A DNA stretch of 64,000 nt, taken from the NCBI GenBank assembly GCA_037501455.1, contig CM074857.1, positions 33,004,001 to 33,068,000 of the forward strand, read 5' to 3'. Each line of letters begins with the position of its first letter. Position 1 is the stretch's first letter. A program made the position numbers and the translations under genes. The notes beneath the pieces are model-generated. The model searched no databases and had not been told where the DNA came from. It was given only the letters and a program-made list of their open reading frames with translations. The stretch is from Lantana camara. Its lineage: Eukaryota; Streptophyta; Magnoliopsida; Lamiales; Verbenaceae. Below are positions 54,090 to 64,000 of the stretch, piece after piece.

Positions 54090-57086
54090 ATGCTAAGTGA
54101 AGTCCAACAACTCAAAGAAGGAGAATGTGTCTTGAAGATCGGCGATGGCTCAAACGTTGAAGCTCGATCTTTGGGCACAATTAGATTAGATTTAGGTAGT
54201 TTTGAGTTAGTATTAAATAAAGTCCTTTATGTACCGAGCATTATTCGTAATATAATTTCAGTTCCAATATTAGATTGTGAAGGTTATGAAACTTATATTA
54301 AGAATGGTAAATATTTTATCAAACGGAACAACTCTTCCGTTCATATCGGTACTCTAAGTAATGGACTTTACCTAACTCAAAATATCAATATTATGAATAT
54401 ACAACGAGAAACAAAGCGTAAGAGAGATGACAAAGTTTCAGCTCCCTTATGGCACGCTAGATTAGGACACATTTCCAAGAACAGAATTAGCAAGATAAAC
54501 ACTTTAGGATCATTCTCTGAAAATGATCTCAAAGAGTTAACTTCTTGCGAATCCTGTCTCAAAGGAAAAATGTCCAAAGTCCCTTTTAAAGGAACTGTGG
54601 AACGTGCCACTGAGGTTTTGGATTTGATCCATACTGATGTTTGTGGACCGCTTAGTGTAAGCACTAGAAGCAATCATCAGTATTTCATAACCTTTACTGA
54701 TGACTTTAGTCGGTATGGTTATGTATACTTAATGAAGTATAAATCTGAAGCTTTTGAGAAATTCTTAGAATTTCAAAAGGAGGTTGAGAACCAAACTGGT
54801 CACAAGATCAAAGCACTTCGATCTGATCGAGGAGGCGAGTATCTTAGTGAAGAATTCCTTAATCATCTCAAGGATAATGGGATTATCTCTCAGTGGACTC
54901 CTCCGGGAACTCCTCAACTTAATGGAGTTTCTGAGAGAAGGAATCGAACCCTACTTGATATGGTTCGTTCCATGATGAGTTTTACTGACTTACCACCTTC
55001 TTTCTGGGGTTATGCCCTAGAAAGTGCAGCAAAGATTTTGAATCTAGTTCCCTCTAAGTCAGTCCCTAAAACGCCCTATGAAATGTGGCATGGTAAAATC
55101 CCTAGTTATTCTTACTTAAGAATTTGGGGTTGTCCTGCTTACGTGAAGAGGACAGTGGGAGATAAGTTAGAATCTCGTTCTAACTTATGCTACTTTGTAG
55201 GTTATCCTAAGGAATCCATAGGATACTACTTCTATGATCAATCTGAACAAAAGGTGTTTGTTTCTAGAAATGCCACTTTTCTTGAGGAACCGTTCCTTAA
55301 AGAAAAGAAGGGCAAGATCATAGAATTAGAAGAAGTACAAAATGACCCCACACCACCCACTGAAGAAACGTCCCACTCTGATCAACCACAACCAATCACG
55401 AATTTCGATACACACGAAAATCCTCCTTTAAGGCGTTCTGAACGTACTCCTAGACAGCCGGAGAGATGGTATGGATTCTTCCATGAAATCTCTCAAAAGG
55501 ATAATGATCCTTTGACATATGAGGAGGCACTTTCAGATTCTGACTCTGAACAGTGGATAGAAGCCATGAAATCCGAAATGGACTCCATGAACTCCAACCA
55601 AGTTTGGACCTTGGTAGATTTGCCTGATGGGGTCAAACCCATAGGTTGCAAATGGATCTTTAAGAGAAAGCTTGGAGTTGATGGAAGCATTGCAGCCTAC
55701 AAAGCAAGACTGGTTGCAAAAGGATTCACTCAGAGACCCGGCGTGGATTTTGATGAAACCTTTTCACCAGTTGCAATGCAAAAGTCTATTCGGATCATGC
55801 TTGCCATTGCTGCATATTATGACTATGAGATATGGCAAATGGATGTGAAAACTGCCTTTCTCAATGGTGACATTGACAAAGACATTTATATGGAGCAACC
55901 CATAGGTTTCACATTCAGTGGGAGTGAGCAAAAGGTTTGCAAACTCCAAAGATCAATCTATGGATTGAAACAGGCTTCTAGGAATTGGAACATTCGATTT
56001 GATGAATCGGTCAAAGCTTTTGGCTTCATCCAAATTTCGAATGAATCATGTGTGTATAGAAAGGAATTGGAGACCTCAGTGCAATTCTTAGTACTTTATG
56101 TTGATGACATCCTTCTTATTGGGAATTCGAAGGATGACATGAAAGTGACTAAGTTGTGGTTATCGAACCAATTCGAGATGAAAGATCTTGGTGATGCGTC
56201 CTATATCCTTGGAATTAAAATCTATAGAGATAGATCTAGAAGGTTAATAGGACTGTCACAGTCGATGTACATTGACAAAGTATTGAAGAGATTCAATATG
56301 GAGTCAGCAAAGGTTAAGAACCTCCCTATGAGTGTAGGACCATGTCTTTCAAAGAAGATGTGTCCTAAGACTAACCTTGAGAAGGAGAGAATGACTCATA
56401 CACCTTATGCGTCAGCAATAGGTAGCATAATGTATGCAATGTTATGTACTCGACCGGATGTGGCTTATGCACTTAGTGTGACAAGTCGTTTCCAATCTGA
56501 CCCTGGAGATGGTCACTGGGCTGCCGTGAAGAATATTCTTAAGTACTTGAAAAGTACTAAAGATTTATTCTTAGTTTACGGAGGTCAGAAAGATCTTACT
56601 GTCGAAGGATACTGCGATGCAAGCTTTGCATCAGACTTAGATGATTTTAAGTCAATGTCAGGATACATTTTCTGCCTAAACGGCGGAGCAGTGAGTTGGA
56701 AGAGTTCCAAGCAAACAACCACTGCAGATTCGACCACTGAGGCCGAATACTTAGCTGCAAATGATGCAGCTAAGGAAGGTGTTTGGATTAGAAACTTCAT
56801 TCAAGAGTTGAATGTTGTTCCTAGCATGAAAGACCCCATTACTGTGTTTTGTGACAACACTGGGGCGGTTGCTCAAGCAAGAGAACCAAGATCTCACCAA
56901 CGGACCAAGCACATTATGAGGAAGTATCACCTAAACCGTGATATTATCAAAAGAGGAGATGTGCAAATTGAGAGGGTCACATCAGCAGAGAACGTGGCAG
57001 ATCCACTTACTAAACCCCTTAGTCGAGAAGCTTTCCAAGGTCATCTTCAGAAGATGGGACTTAGAGTAGCTTTAGAATGGCTTTGA
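54090..57086 (+). CDS. C3 pol: rest of protease, integrase, reverse transcriptase, RNase H
   Basis: The 998 codons are in frame with gag after the TAG. Domains (numbered from 54090): end of protease (1-100); GAG-pre-integrase (~119, LWHARLGHISKNRI with CESCLKGK); integrase core (~176-290: LIHTDVCGPL, ALRSDRGGEYL, NGVSERRNRTL, i.e. D,D,E); RVT_2 reverse transcriptase (~500-745) with GCKWIFKRKLG, QMDVKTAFLNGD and YVDDILLIGN (~670); RNase H (~840-960) with YCDASFASD, TTEAEYLAAN and FCDNTGAVA; and a C-terminus ending in VADPLTKPL. Termination is at TGA 57084-57086. All catalytic motifs look intact. It would need readthrough of the TAG, or proteins from a sister copy, to be produced in the normal way. 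Confidence 0.9.
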   Translation: MLSEVQQLKEGECVLKIGDGSNVEARSLGTIRLDLGSFELVLNKVLYVPSIIRNIISVPILDCEGYETYIKNGKYFIKRNNSSVHIGTLSNGLYLTQNINIMNIQRETKRKRDDKVSAPLWHARLGHISKNRISKINTLGSFSENDLKELTSCESCLKGKMSKVPFKGTVERATEVLDLIHTDVCGPLSVSTRSNHQYFITFTDDFSRYGYVYLMKYKSEAFEKFLEFQKEVENQTGHKIKALRSDRGGEYLSEEFLNHLKDNGIISQWTPPGTPQLNGVSERRNRTLLDMVRSMMSFTDLPPSFWGYALESAAKILNLVPSKSVPKTPYEMWHGKIPSYSYLRIWGCPAYVKRTVGDKLESRSNLCYFVGYPKESIGYYFYDQSEQKVFVSRNATFLEEPFLKEKKGKIIELEEVQNDPTPPTEETSHSDQPQPITNFDTHENPPLRRSERTPRQPERWYGFFHEISQKDNDPLTYEEALSDSDSEQWIEAMKSEMDSMNSNQVWTLVDLPDGVKPIGCKWIFKRKLGVDGSIAAYKARLVAKGFTQRPGVDFDETFSPVAMQKSIRIMLAIAAYYDYEIWQMDVKTAFLNGDIDKDIYMEQPIGFTFSGSEQKVCKLQRSIYGLKQASRNWNIRFDESVKAFGFIQISNESCVYRKELETSVQFLVLYVDDILLIGNSKDDMKVTKLWLSNQFEMKDLGDASYILGIKIYRDRSRRLIGLSQSMYIDKVLKRFNMESAKVKNLPMSVGPCLSKKMCPKTNLEKERMTHTPYASAIGSIMYAMLCTRPDVAYALSVTSRFQSDPGDGHWAAVKNILKYLKSTKDLFLVYGGQKDLTVEGYCDASFASDLDDFKSMSGYIFCLNGGAVSWKSSKQTTTADSTTEAEYLAANDAAKEGVWIRNFIQELNVVPSMKDPITVFCDNTGAVAQAREPRSHQRTKHIMRKYHLNRDIIKRGDVQIERVTSAENVADPLTKPLSREAFQGHLQKMGLRVALEWL

Positions 57087-57102
57087 CGGGCAAGTGGGAG
57101 AT
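57087..57102 (+). other. Polypurine tract of C3
   Basis: CGGGCAAGTGGGAGAT abuts the 3' LTR start TGTTAGGAAT and follows directly on the pol stop codon. Confidence 0.8.
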
Positions 57103-59054
57103 TGTTAGGAATAGTGCCCTAGAAAGCCGATTGTATATCCGCTTTGTACTTTTCCTTATTGTAATCACAGACAATCTTTGAATAAAATAACGAATTGAGG
57201 CAACACTTCTTTATATGCTCTTGTTTGGTATGCGTTTACTTTAGCTGTGCATGTATGAGAACTCCCCTAATCCTGATGACTTTAGGACTCTACCATTTAG
57301 GTGAAATGGTTCATGAAACGAGCCCTATATCACATAAGTCATGATTAGTAAAATACTCCAAGCCGATGAGTCCTACAGACAGTGGGAGTGTCAACCTGAC
57401 TCCTCTAAGGCTTGCTTGTGGGATCACGCCCTTAAGAAGGACCACCTTGTTTCATGGAGGTGCAAAGTGTATAGTTGATACGTGCGTGATACATGAGGGT
57501 GCTTACTTTAATAAGTAAGTTCACTGAGGTGCCCCGTGTGAGAACATTCCTAAATGGGAAAGGAAGTTTCTATTTCAGGAAATGGAAACTTCCAGATTAG
57601 GAAATATCTCACGAGTCATTGATGTGATTAATTGATCCTTAGACTTGAGGTTCCTTGTCACTTTATGAGTTAACTCTGTAGTCTTAGGTATAAGCTTTAA
57701 AGGGTGTCGCCTTAGACAACTGATTCAAGGCTTATGCTGGGGCTGCACAAGTGATTCATGAAAGTGAATGAGAATCAAGAAAGGACCTACACTTGCATTT
57801 GCAAGGTGATCTCTTATTGTGTAAGTCATTCATATGCCATATGGAGTCCTTGGCCAAGGCAGTAGATCAAGACATCAAGAAAAGTGTTTCTTGGATTGAG
57901 ATCAAATGGATATGAAATGCACTTAGCTTTAAGACCGGATTATTAGGGTTCTGATTATTCCCTTGCCCTAGATCTTGGTTGAGAGATAGTAAGTAGGAGG
58001 ATTGTATCTCACATGAATCAATGACTTAAAGGTTCTGTCGAATCCGAACATTCCAATTCAGCTAGGGGTTAAACACCTGTTGCTAGACTATGGTCGTTTA
58101 ATCTGTGGACTGATTAATTAATTAGTGAATTAATTAATTAGGGTCACTGCTAATTGAATTGAGAACCTAGAGGGTCACACACAACAACTTGGTTACATGA
58201 GTTGAGGCTTGAAAATGATTAAACGAGTTAATCGAGCCAAGAGGGTTCCACACGTGTGAATTCACACGTGTGGCTCGCGTGAGTGACACGTGTCACTGTG
58301 ACACGTGTCACACACGTGTGTGTATATATATTATATATATATATTAAATAATTAATTAGTTAATTATTTAATAGACTTTGGTTTAATTTTGAATTAAAAA
58401 GAAAGTCTAATTTTGGAGAAAATAATCTAGTTAATTAATTATGAATTAATTAATTAGATAAAAATAAGTTATTTATTTTATAATAAATAAAGTATAGAAT
58501 TATCCAAAAATAGTTTGGATATTTTTAAGCTCTCTTAAAAGTTGACTAGAAATAGAATTCAAAGTCAAAGTTGGAAAATACTTGATGATCAAGTAATAGG
58601 AGAGAGAGGGACCAAATCCTTTGTCCATTAGGACTAGGTTCGGCCGCCCCTCCCCTTTCCTATATATAGGGGAGCTCATGCTCCCCTTTAGAGCTAATTG
58701 ACAATTCTTGGTTCATGTGTTGAACACCTTCCTTTCTCCAAGATTAAATTAAACCCTAGGTTAAGCCTAAACACTAACTAGAGAACTAGCATCCTTACTA
58801 GTTAGATTGTGATCAAGTTGGTGGACTTTCTCTAGAGACTTCAAGTTAGAAGTTTGAAGATTCGAGCTTTACCAAGGAGAGGGGATCAAGCCGCGAGAAG
58901 AGCGTTCTTGGGTGGCTTGAAACGCTTCAAGAAAGAATAAAAGAAAAGTAAGTTTTCTATCTTTACGAATTTGGTTACACGATTGCGAGTTCAAGGTCCT
59001 TTTGTTGGGAAAATTTTTTAAATTCCGCTGCTTTCTGATTCGTGTTTTCCAACA
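57103..59054 (+). repeat. 3' LTR of C3
   Basis: This 1952-bp copy is nearly identical to 48901-50852, with the G-box cluster at about 58248-58322 and TATA at 58661-58668. It ends CCAACA followed by CAAAA. Confidence 0.94.
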
Positions 59055-59059
59055 CAAAA

Positions 59060-59680
59060 CTCCATGCCAAACAAAGCAAAAGGAGAAGTCTCCATCGTCA
59101 ACCAACAGTATATTATACCCTAAAGAATAATGCTTAATCCATCTCTCCTAACTTCCCTACAAATCTCCAATCACTTACATTGCCTCGATGAGCATGATTT
59201 CTTATCCGTGTCAACTCTTCCTCCAAAATTTAGCTCCCATCTCAGCCCGAACTCCCATCCTATCGTCTTGTCATAAAAACCACTAAAACTCTTTTTTGTT
59301 TCTAAATCTCTGGAGCCTCCTTCAATTCACCCTTACCCAAATGGGTAGCTCGAGAAATGTTGTTATGATCCTGGAAATCGGTCGTGGTTTGATGTTTTGA
59401 TAGTAACTTACAAATCACAACTCAATTCGAATACAAATGCATGTCGGTTAGTAAGTGCATATGACACATAATTAGCATCAAAAGCACATATTGATGCAAA
59501 ATGCAACACATAAATCAACAAAGTTTAAGTTAAACACATTTAATAATATAATTTCCCATATCAAATTTCAATAACAATGCTCGTAATTAATGTGGTGCAT
59601 ACGTTGACAAGTTATTCTTGAGCCGTTCGACCTAAACTTGACACGACACGACGCTAGAAATCCCGGTTTCGCAACCTGGG
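59060..59680 (-). other. Leader side of the X internal region
   Basis: About 620 bp between C3 and the X primer site. In the element's sense (minus) this is the 5' untranslated region. No coding sequence was recognised. Confidence 0.55.
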
Positions 59681-59692
59681 GCTCTGATACCA
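59681..59692 (-). other. Primer binding site of X (tRNA-iMet)
   Basis: On the minus strand TGGTATCAGAGC lies 8 nt inside the right LTR edge (59701), followed by CCCAGG. This fixes the orientation of X as minus and the right LTR as its 5' LTR. Confidence 0.88.
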
Positions 59693-59700
59693 CTTTAGAA

Positions 59701-60962
59701 TGTAGCAACCGCCACGATAGGCACCACATCCCCCGCAATACAAGTCTAGTCCACATGTGAAATGGATAGTCCAAGCATGAACCGGACTCATAGCGAACGG
59801 GTGATAAAATAAAATAATCCTGGCTAGGCGGAATCTAACCCTATACCAAATAATCACAAATCCCAAAATGCGATGCGAAAGCAATAATATCATACATAAA
59901 TTCCAAAGATAGCTACGAGTCCAACAATTCATAAACATAATTTAAATCCAACACGCAACCTAGCAATGGGTTCAACTAAGCATGCAACCTGTCCCGAGTC
60001 AAATCCAATAATATCAAAATTGGCACACAGGCCCAAATACCTAAAAAGATACAACTTAATTCATAACAATGTGAAATGTGACTCAAATGTACAAGTGACT
60101 CGAACAAGCAAGCTAAGACTCGACTCCCGCCTAGCTAAACCTGCAAGAAACTGGAAGAGTGGAAAGAGGGGTCACTCTCTAGAAGATTGAGTGAGCAGGA
60201 GTTATACACACATAGATAAAACATGCGCATGCAAGTCATAAATCCCAAGCAATGCTTGATTTAAAGTTAGTTCCCACGAAGGGCAAGAAAATAACTAAGC
60301 AATGCTCGGAGTTTACGACTAATTCATATTAAATTCATTAAGTTCATAATCCATGAGTAATCATAATGGCTCGGTGAGTGAGCGTGCATAATTCTCCAAC
60401 CAAACTCCGACCGTGTACAATGAATATGACATAACACTTGAATACGTGATCATACAATACATAATAATACACATGAGACATATACATGGGACATAATCGT
60501 TTGGGCAATCCGTGTTCCGGCCTTCCCGTACGGTGCATAACAATAATCATAATCATCTGCATAATCATAATGATAATCATAAAATAGTTACAACCTTCTC
60601 CCTCCATAATGGTCGGGCCTGCAGACCCGAACCATTCTATTACATTATCCAGACGGGGGCTCAAGACTCCTACCCGCTCCTTCGATGGGTTAACCATCGG
60701 TTCAAGAATAACTCACCTTTCACACTACAAGGCCGCGTGAGAGATTCTCAATGGGTACTTTGTGCAATGACTTAGCTATACGTCGGCCCGATGCCAAACC
60801 GGTCTCCATTTACACATTTTCCCGGGGCCCAATACATGAACATGAACAATGTGCATAATCTCGCAAAAATATTTCAAATCATGAGAAACATAATACATTT
60901 CAAATTCCTTGAGAAAAGGTGTACTCGATAAGAATTTACTTGATGAATTTCCTTTGAAATCA

Positions 60963-60996
<34 letters not shown>

Positions 60997-62918
60997 TAGG
61001 TTTTTGGCCAAAACATATCACATAAAGGTTGTAGGGTTTGATACGTGGCTAGAACGAAAACACCCTCACCTGGAATACCACGAAATAAGAAACATAAGCA
61101 ATATGAGTGCCTGTTCGATCCGGAAGTCTCAGCCCTGGAAACGAACTGTATAAAAGAAGGAACAATGTGTACTCGTGAGAAATGACTTAATATGAAACCA
61201 AGTAAGACTCGCATGGCAAATGTTTATGAAGTGGTGTGACATGTTATGAAAGTGTTGTGATCAAGTTCATGTGCACAATTAATGCTCTCACGTAATAGGC
61301 GACCATGAAGTTAAACAATCAAGTTCGAGTAATTAAGGATCAAGGAGCATAATTAACAAGATAATAGTCAATTATACACGTATAACATGCATGCAAATCA
61401 CATAAGAGGCCGGGGAGCGAAAGGAACGCAAGAAGAGAGGTTTTGACAAAGTTTAGTGAAAGTTGACAGATTTTGGAAATACGCAAGCCGTAGAAAAATG
61501 GGAATATCTTGAGTTTGAGAAATTAGAATTGGGTTTTTTTTGTTAGATATAAAAGTACACAAGTAGGCCTTTAAAATGGTATATGTCTCGAATCGTGTTT
61601 CAAAGCGAGGAGGAAATGACGTAGGTACGAAGTTGGAGGATGCAGATTTTCGGTGAAGTGGAGACACCAAATTAAAATGATTATAACTCACAAACTAGAA
61701 AGGATATTGAGGTGATTCTAATTGGAGAATGTTCTAGACTTCAAAAGATTTCTGTGGTCCGAAATTCAGGTCAATCAGAGCACGTTTGAGGGGTAAATGG
61801 AACAGAACAAACACGGAAAGAAAACAGGGGAGGATCCACGGACGTGGATCCCATCCGGAGTCTCTGCCCCTAAATCCACGCCCGTGGATTTCACAAGGCA
61901 TAAAATCCACGGCCACGGATTCACTCCAGGCCCAAAAAATGAACAGGGGAGTAGGCCTAGCTTGGTGGAAAGGTTCCGAAGTCATCCTAAATCAACATCT
62001 CAACCAAATGAACTCACAAATACCACAAACAAGATATAACACACAGAAAACACATTAGAACAAGTATTAATCCACAACCCCCATCAAAACACACATATAT
62101 ATATACACATCTACATACACATATATATATCTATACACACACCTTGAAATGGGATGAAGGAGATGGAGGAATGAAATGATGGAGATGATGAAGATGATGA
62201 TGATTGCTTGGCTCCTCCTTCTCTTTCTCTTGCTTGAATCAAATGGAGTGTGTGTGTGAAGAGATTGAAAGGGAGTGTGTGTTTTAGGTGTGTTAGAGAT
62301 GAAGTGTGTGTTCTTGTGTATATATGTATATAATATTATTGTATGATATATTTGTATGTATAAAGTGTAATGAAGATATTATGATATATAATATGTATAT
62401 GTATATATGATGAGAGTGTAAAAGTCTTGCATGATTATGATTATTGCAACTAGACCCTTATTAATTATTTAATTACATGCTAGAGATAATGCTATGAGGG
62501 TGTGTATGCAATTATATAGTGTAAAGATCAAGTGGATGTATATATATTTGTTGTAGAAATGTATATAGCTAAGTGTAATATATATCTATACATATAAATA
62601 TGCATATTTCATAAATGTATGCATGAAGTATGTATATGTGTATAGTCACTTAATTATGAAATTAGTTTAAGTATATCTATATATATATATATACTAGAAA
62701 ATATGATATGCTTAGGAATTGTATGAATTAGGAAATATGCATATGTTATGAAATGGAATGGAAGAAATTAAATCAAGATACTTATATAAGCATTTAAATG
62801 ACGTATTCACATAATTCACATAAACATGTTATTCAAATAAGCATGTAAAGGAATTCTAACTCTCAAAACTCAAACGTGTGGCGTGCATACCTGTATGACG
62901 AAAACACGGGGCGTCACA
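59701..62918 (-). repeat. 5' LTR of X
   Basis: The 3218-bp repeat reads TGTGACGCCCCG ... GGCGGTTGCTACA in sense. It is colinear with 39061-43208 without the tandem duplication. It contains a run of three palindromes built on ATCCACG/CGTGGAT (61832-61922) and several AT microsatellites (for example 60963-60988). Confidence 0.88.
61832..61922. repeat. Three successive 18-20-bp palindromes in the X LTR
   Basis: GGATCCACGGACGTGGATCC (61832-61851), AAATCCACGCCCGTGGATTT (61872-61891) and AATCCACGGCCACGGATT (about 61904-61922). The other LTR has the same three at about 42093-42182; there the third is the perfect palindrome AATCCATGGCCATGGATT. Confidence 0.75.
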
Positions 62919-62972
62919 CACATAACTAGTAATAAATCTAAATTTTCCTCGTTAAATATATCGACTTCTATC
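62919..62972 (+). pseudogene. C0 protease, short piece between X and hAT-4
   Basis: From CACAT the sequence continues the protease begun at 39040 (reading H-I-T-S-N-K-S-K-F-S-S), as expected after the catalytic motif in copia proteases. It is cut by hAT-4. Confidence 0.75.
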
Positions 62973-63497
62973 CAATGTTTTCAAAATCGGACCGGACCGG
63001 CCGGTTCGACCTGTTCGACCGGTGCCCGGTCCGGTCCGGTCCGGTCCGGTCCGAATCACCATGCGAAACCAGTTGGAACTGGACCGGTACAGGGCCGGAA
63101 AAACCGACCAGTTAACCGCCGGTTTTGGCCCCGTGAACCGGACCGGACCGGCGGTTCACATATTTTTCATTTTATTTTTTTTTTTTTTTAAAACTTAAAA
63201 TTCCCACATCCTTTAACCTTTTTTGAGTCTTAGAAAATATTTTTTGCACACTTACAATTCCCAAATCCCAAATTTAAAATCACAGGCCTCAAATTAGACG
63301 TTAAACCCTTGAATATGACTCTTTTATTCTAAAATTGAACTATATTATATATTATATTTTTAATTTTAATATATTATTATATATATATATATTATTAAAA
63401 ATAATATTTTTATTTATTACGTCATACCGGTTCGACCGGTGACCAGTAAGGCTGCCGCTTTGACCTCCGGTCCGTTTTTGAAAACATTGCTTCTATC
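62965..63497. mobile_element. hAT-4: hAT-like MITE with 8-bp target duplication
   Basis: The 517-bp element (62973-63489) is flanked by the perfect duplication CTTCTATC (62965-62972 and 63490-63497). Termini are CAATGTTTTCAAAA and its inverse GAAAACATTG, followed inward by GGACCGGACC/GGTCCGGTCC and CGACCGGT repeats. It encodes nothing. Confidence 0.88.
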
Positions 63498-64000
63498 TCT
63501 TCTATTAGAATAGCTGATACCCTATTTGCCCCAAAATTTCCTATTAGTCTTTTGTCTATTAGTCAACTTACGAGAGCAAGCAACTGTTCAATAACCTTTT
63601 CTCCCTCATAATGTGTCTTCGAGAACCTCCATACGGGGAAGACGATTGGTGGTGGTCGTGAGTGGACTATACTTTCTGGACACATCAAATACACCGGTGG
63701 ATGCTCGTGCCCTTTATGCCTCTATGTCTCCCTTCCAATGGCATTGCCGTCTAGGTCATCCGTCTCTATCTAAGCTCAAACAAGTTTTACCCCTAGAGTT
63801 CTCCACTGGTTCTTTAGATTGTGAGTCTTGTGAGTTAGGGAAGCATCATCGAGCTTCTTTTCCTCGTAGAACCGAAGGTCATAGGTCATCTTCATTTGAG
63901 CTAGTTCATTATAATATTTGGGGTCCATGTCGAATTGAGTCTACAGATAGTTTTAGGTATTTTATTTCCTTTGTTGATTATTATTCTAGGATGACTTGAG
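63490..64000 (+). pseudogene. C0 protease end, GAG-pre-integrase and start of integrase
   Basis: It continues the C0 polyprotein: SIRIADTL-like and PISLLSISQLTRASNCSITF (protease C-terminus), a stop near 63609, then, in another frame from 63613, WHCRLGHPSLSKLKQVLP with CESCELGKH (GAG-pre-integrase, HHCC) and SSFELVHYNIWGPC ... RYFISFVDYYSR (integrase start). The window ends shortly after a TGA at 63997-63999. Stops and frame changes show it is dead. Confidence 0.82.

Larger units (their letters stand above)
48896..59059 (+). mobile_element. Element C3: very young full-length Ty1/copia retrotransposon
   Basis: The 10.15-kb element (48901-59054) is flanked by the perfect duplication CAAAA (48896-48900 and 59055-59059). 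Both LTRs are 1952 bp and I found a single base difference (about 49048 G against 57250 T). It has a tRNA-iMet primer site, a 2.3-kb leader, gag-pol in one frame broken by one TAG, and a polypurine tract. It inserted into the internal region of X and is the youngest large insertion in the window. The lineage within copia is uncertain; the long LTR suggests Angela/TAR/Tork-like groups. Confidence 0.94.
39056..62923 (-). mobile_element. Element X: long-LTR Ty3/gypsy derivative, apparently non-coding (LARD-like)
   Basis: Two direct LTRs (39061-43208 and 59701-62918) bound an element read on the minus strand, with a tRNA-iMet primer site beside the right LTR and a polypurine tract beside the left one. 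The target duplication is CATAT (39056-39060) against CACAT (62919-62923). After removing the solo LTR at 43472 and copia C3, only about 3.2 kb of internal DNA remains, with no recognisable gag or pol. Long LTRs around a non-coding core are the definition of a LARD. Sampled LTR stretches differ by roughly 5-6%, so the insertion is moderately old. Confidence 0.82.
29920..64000 (+). mobile_element. Element C0: old short-LTR Ty1/copia element, split into pieces by later insertions
   Basis: A 155-bp LTR (29920-30074) and primer site are followed by gag and pol pieces at 30490-30643, 36260-36511, 38524-39060, 62919-62972 and 63490-64000 (end of the window). Removing the insertions between them, and one copy of each target duplication, brings the coding pieces back into register across every junction I checked. 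The 3' end and 3' LTR lie outside the window. The short LTR is reminiscent of the Ale/Retrofit-type copia lineages, which is tentative. Confidence 0.85.

Overview
This window is nuclear DNA of a flowering plant, most likely a eudicot. It is a block of transposons nested inside one another, with only a stranded piece of one host gene. The evidence is several superfamilies of LTR retrotransposon, an L1-type LINE, a tRNA-derived SINE, a Mutator-type MITE, five hAT-like non-autonomous elements, and two exons of a WAT1-related (nodulin MtN21/EamA-like) transporter. I see no rRNA genes, CRISPR arrays or bacterial features. All comparisons between copies were made by eye from the sequence.

Region by region. 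1-2374: the 3' end of a Tat-type Ty3/gypsy element (element A, gag-pol sense +) with its 3' LTR. 3542-16002: a complete, young Tat-type element (element B, sense -) with near-identical 0.85-kb LTRs and an ATGTG target duplication. It has one uninterrupted 2047-residue gag-pol frame and, on the opposite strand between pol and the 3' LTR, a second gene with its own TATA box and at least one clean intron. About 17150-19871: a 5'-truncated dead LINE. 20350-20720: a Mutator-type foldback MITE. 20772-20983: a SINE. 21154-21498: the last two exons of the WAT1-related gene (- strand). 21668-27165: a decayed Ty1/copia element (C1). 27240-28670: a hAT-like element with another inside it.

From 29920 to the end of the window an old short-LTR Ty1/copia element (C0) forms the backbone and has been split repeatedly. 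The insertions are: a 3.2-kb solo LTR of a long-LTR Ty3/gypsy family (30644-36259, itself holding hAT-2, which holds hAT-3); a 2-kb copia solo LTR (36512-38523); a 24-kb long-LTR, apparently non-coding Ty3/gypsy derivative (element X, 39061-62918); and a hAT MITE (62973-63489). Element X in turn holds a solo gypsy LTR (43472-46624) and a very young full-length copia element (C3, 48901-59054). Target duplications can be read for nearly every insertion, so the order of events can largely be reconstructed.

Functionally, only elements B and C3 look recently active. B keeps an open polyprotein and its antisense gene. C3 has LTRs of identical length that differ at one base I could find, and its gag-pol frame is broken by a single TAG just after the protease motif. 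The LTRs of C3, a related solo LTR and element B all carry CACGTG (G-box/ABRE-like) cores upstream of the TATA box, which suggests stress- or ABA-responsive transcription. Non-coding stretches of AT-rich DNA link these elements and show no recognisable gene.
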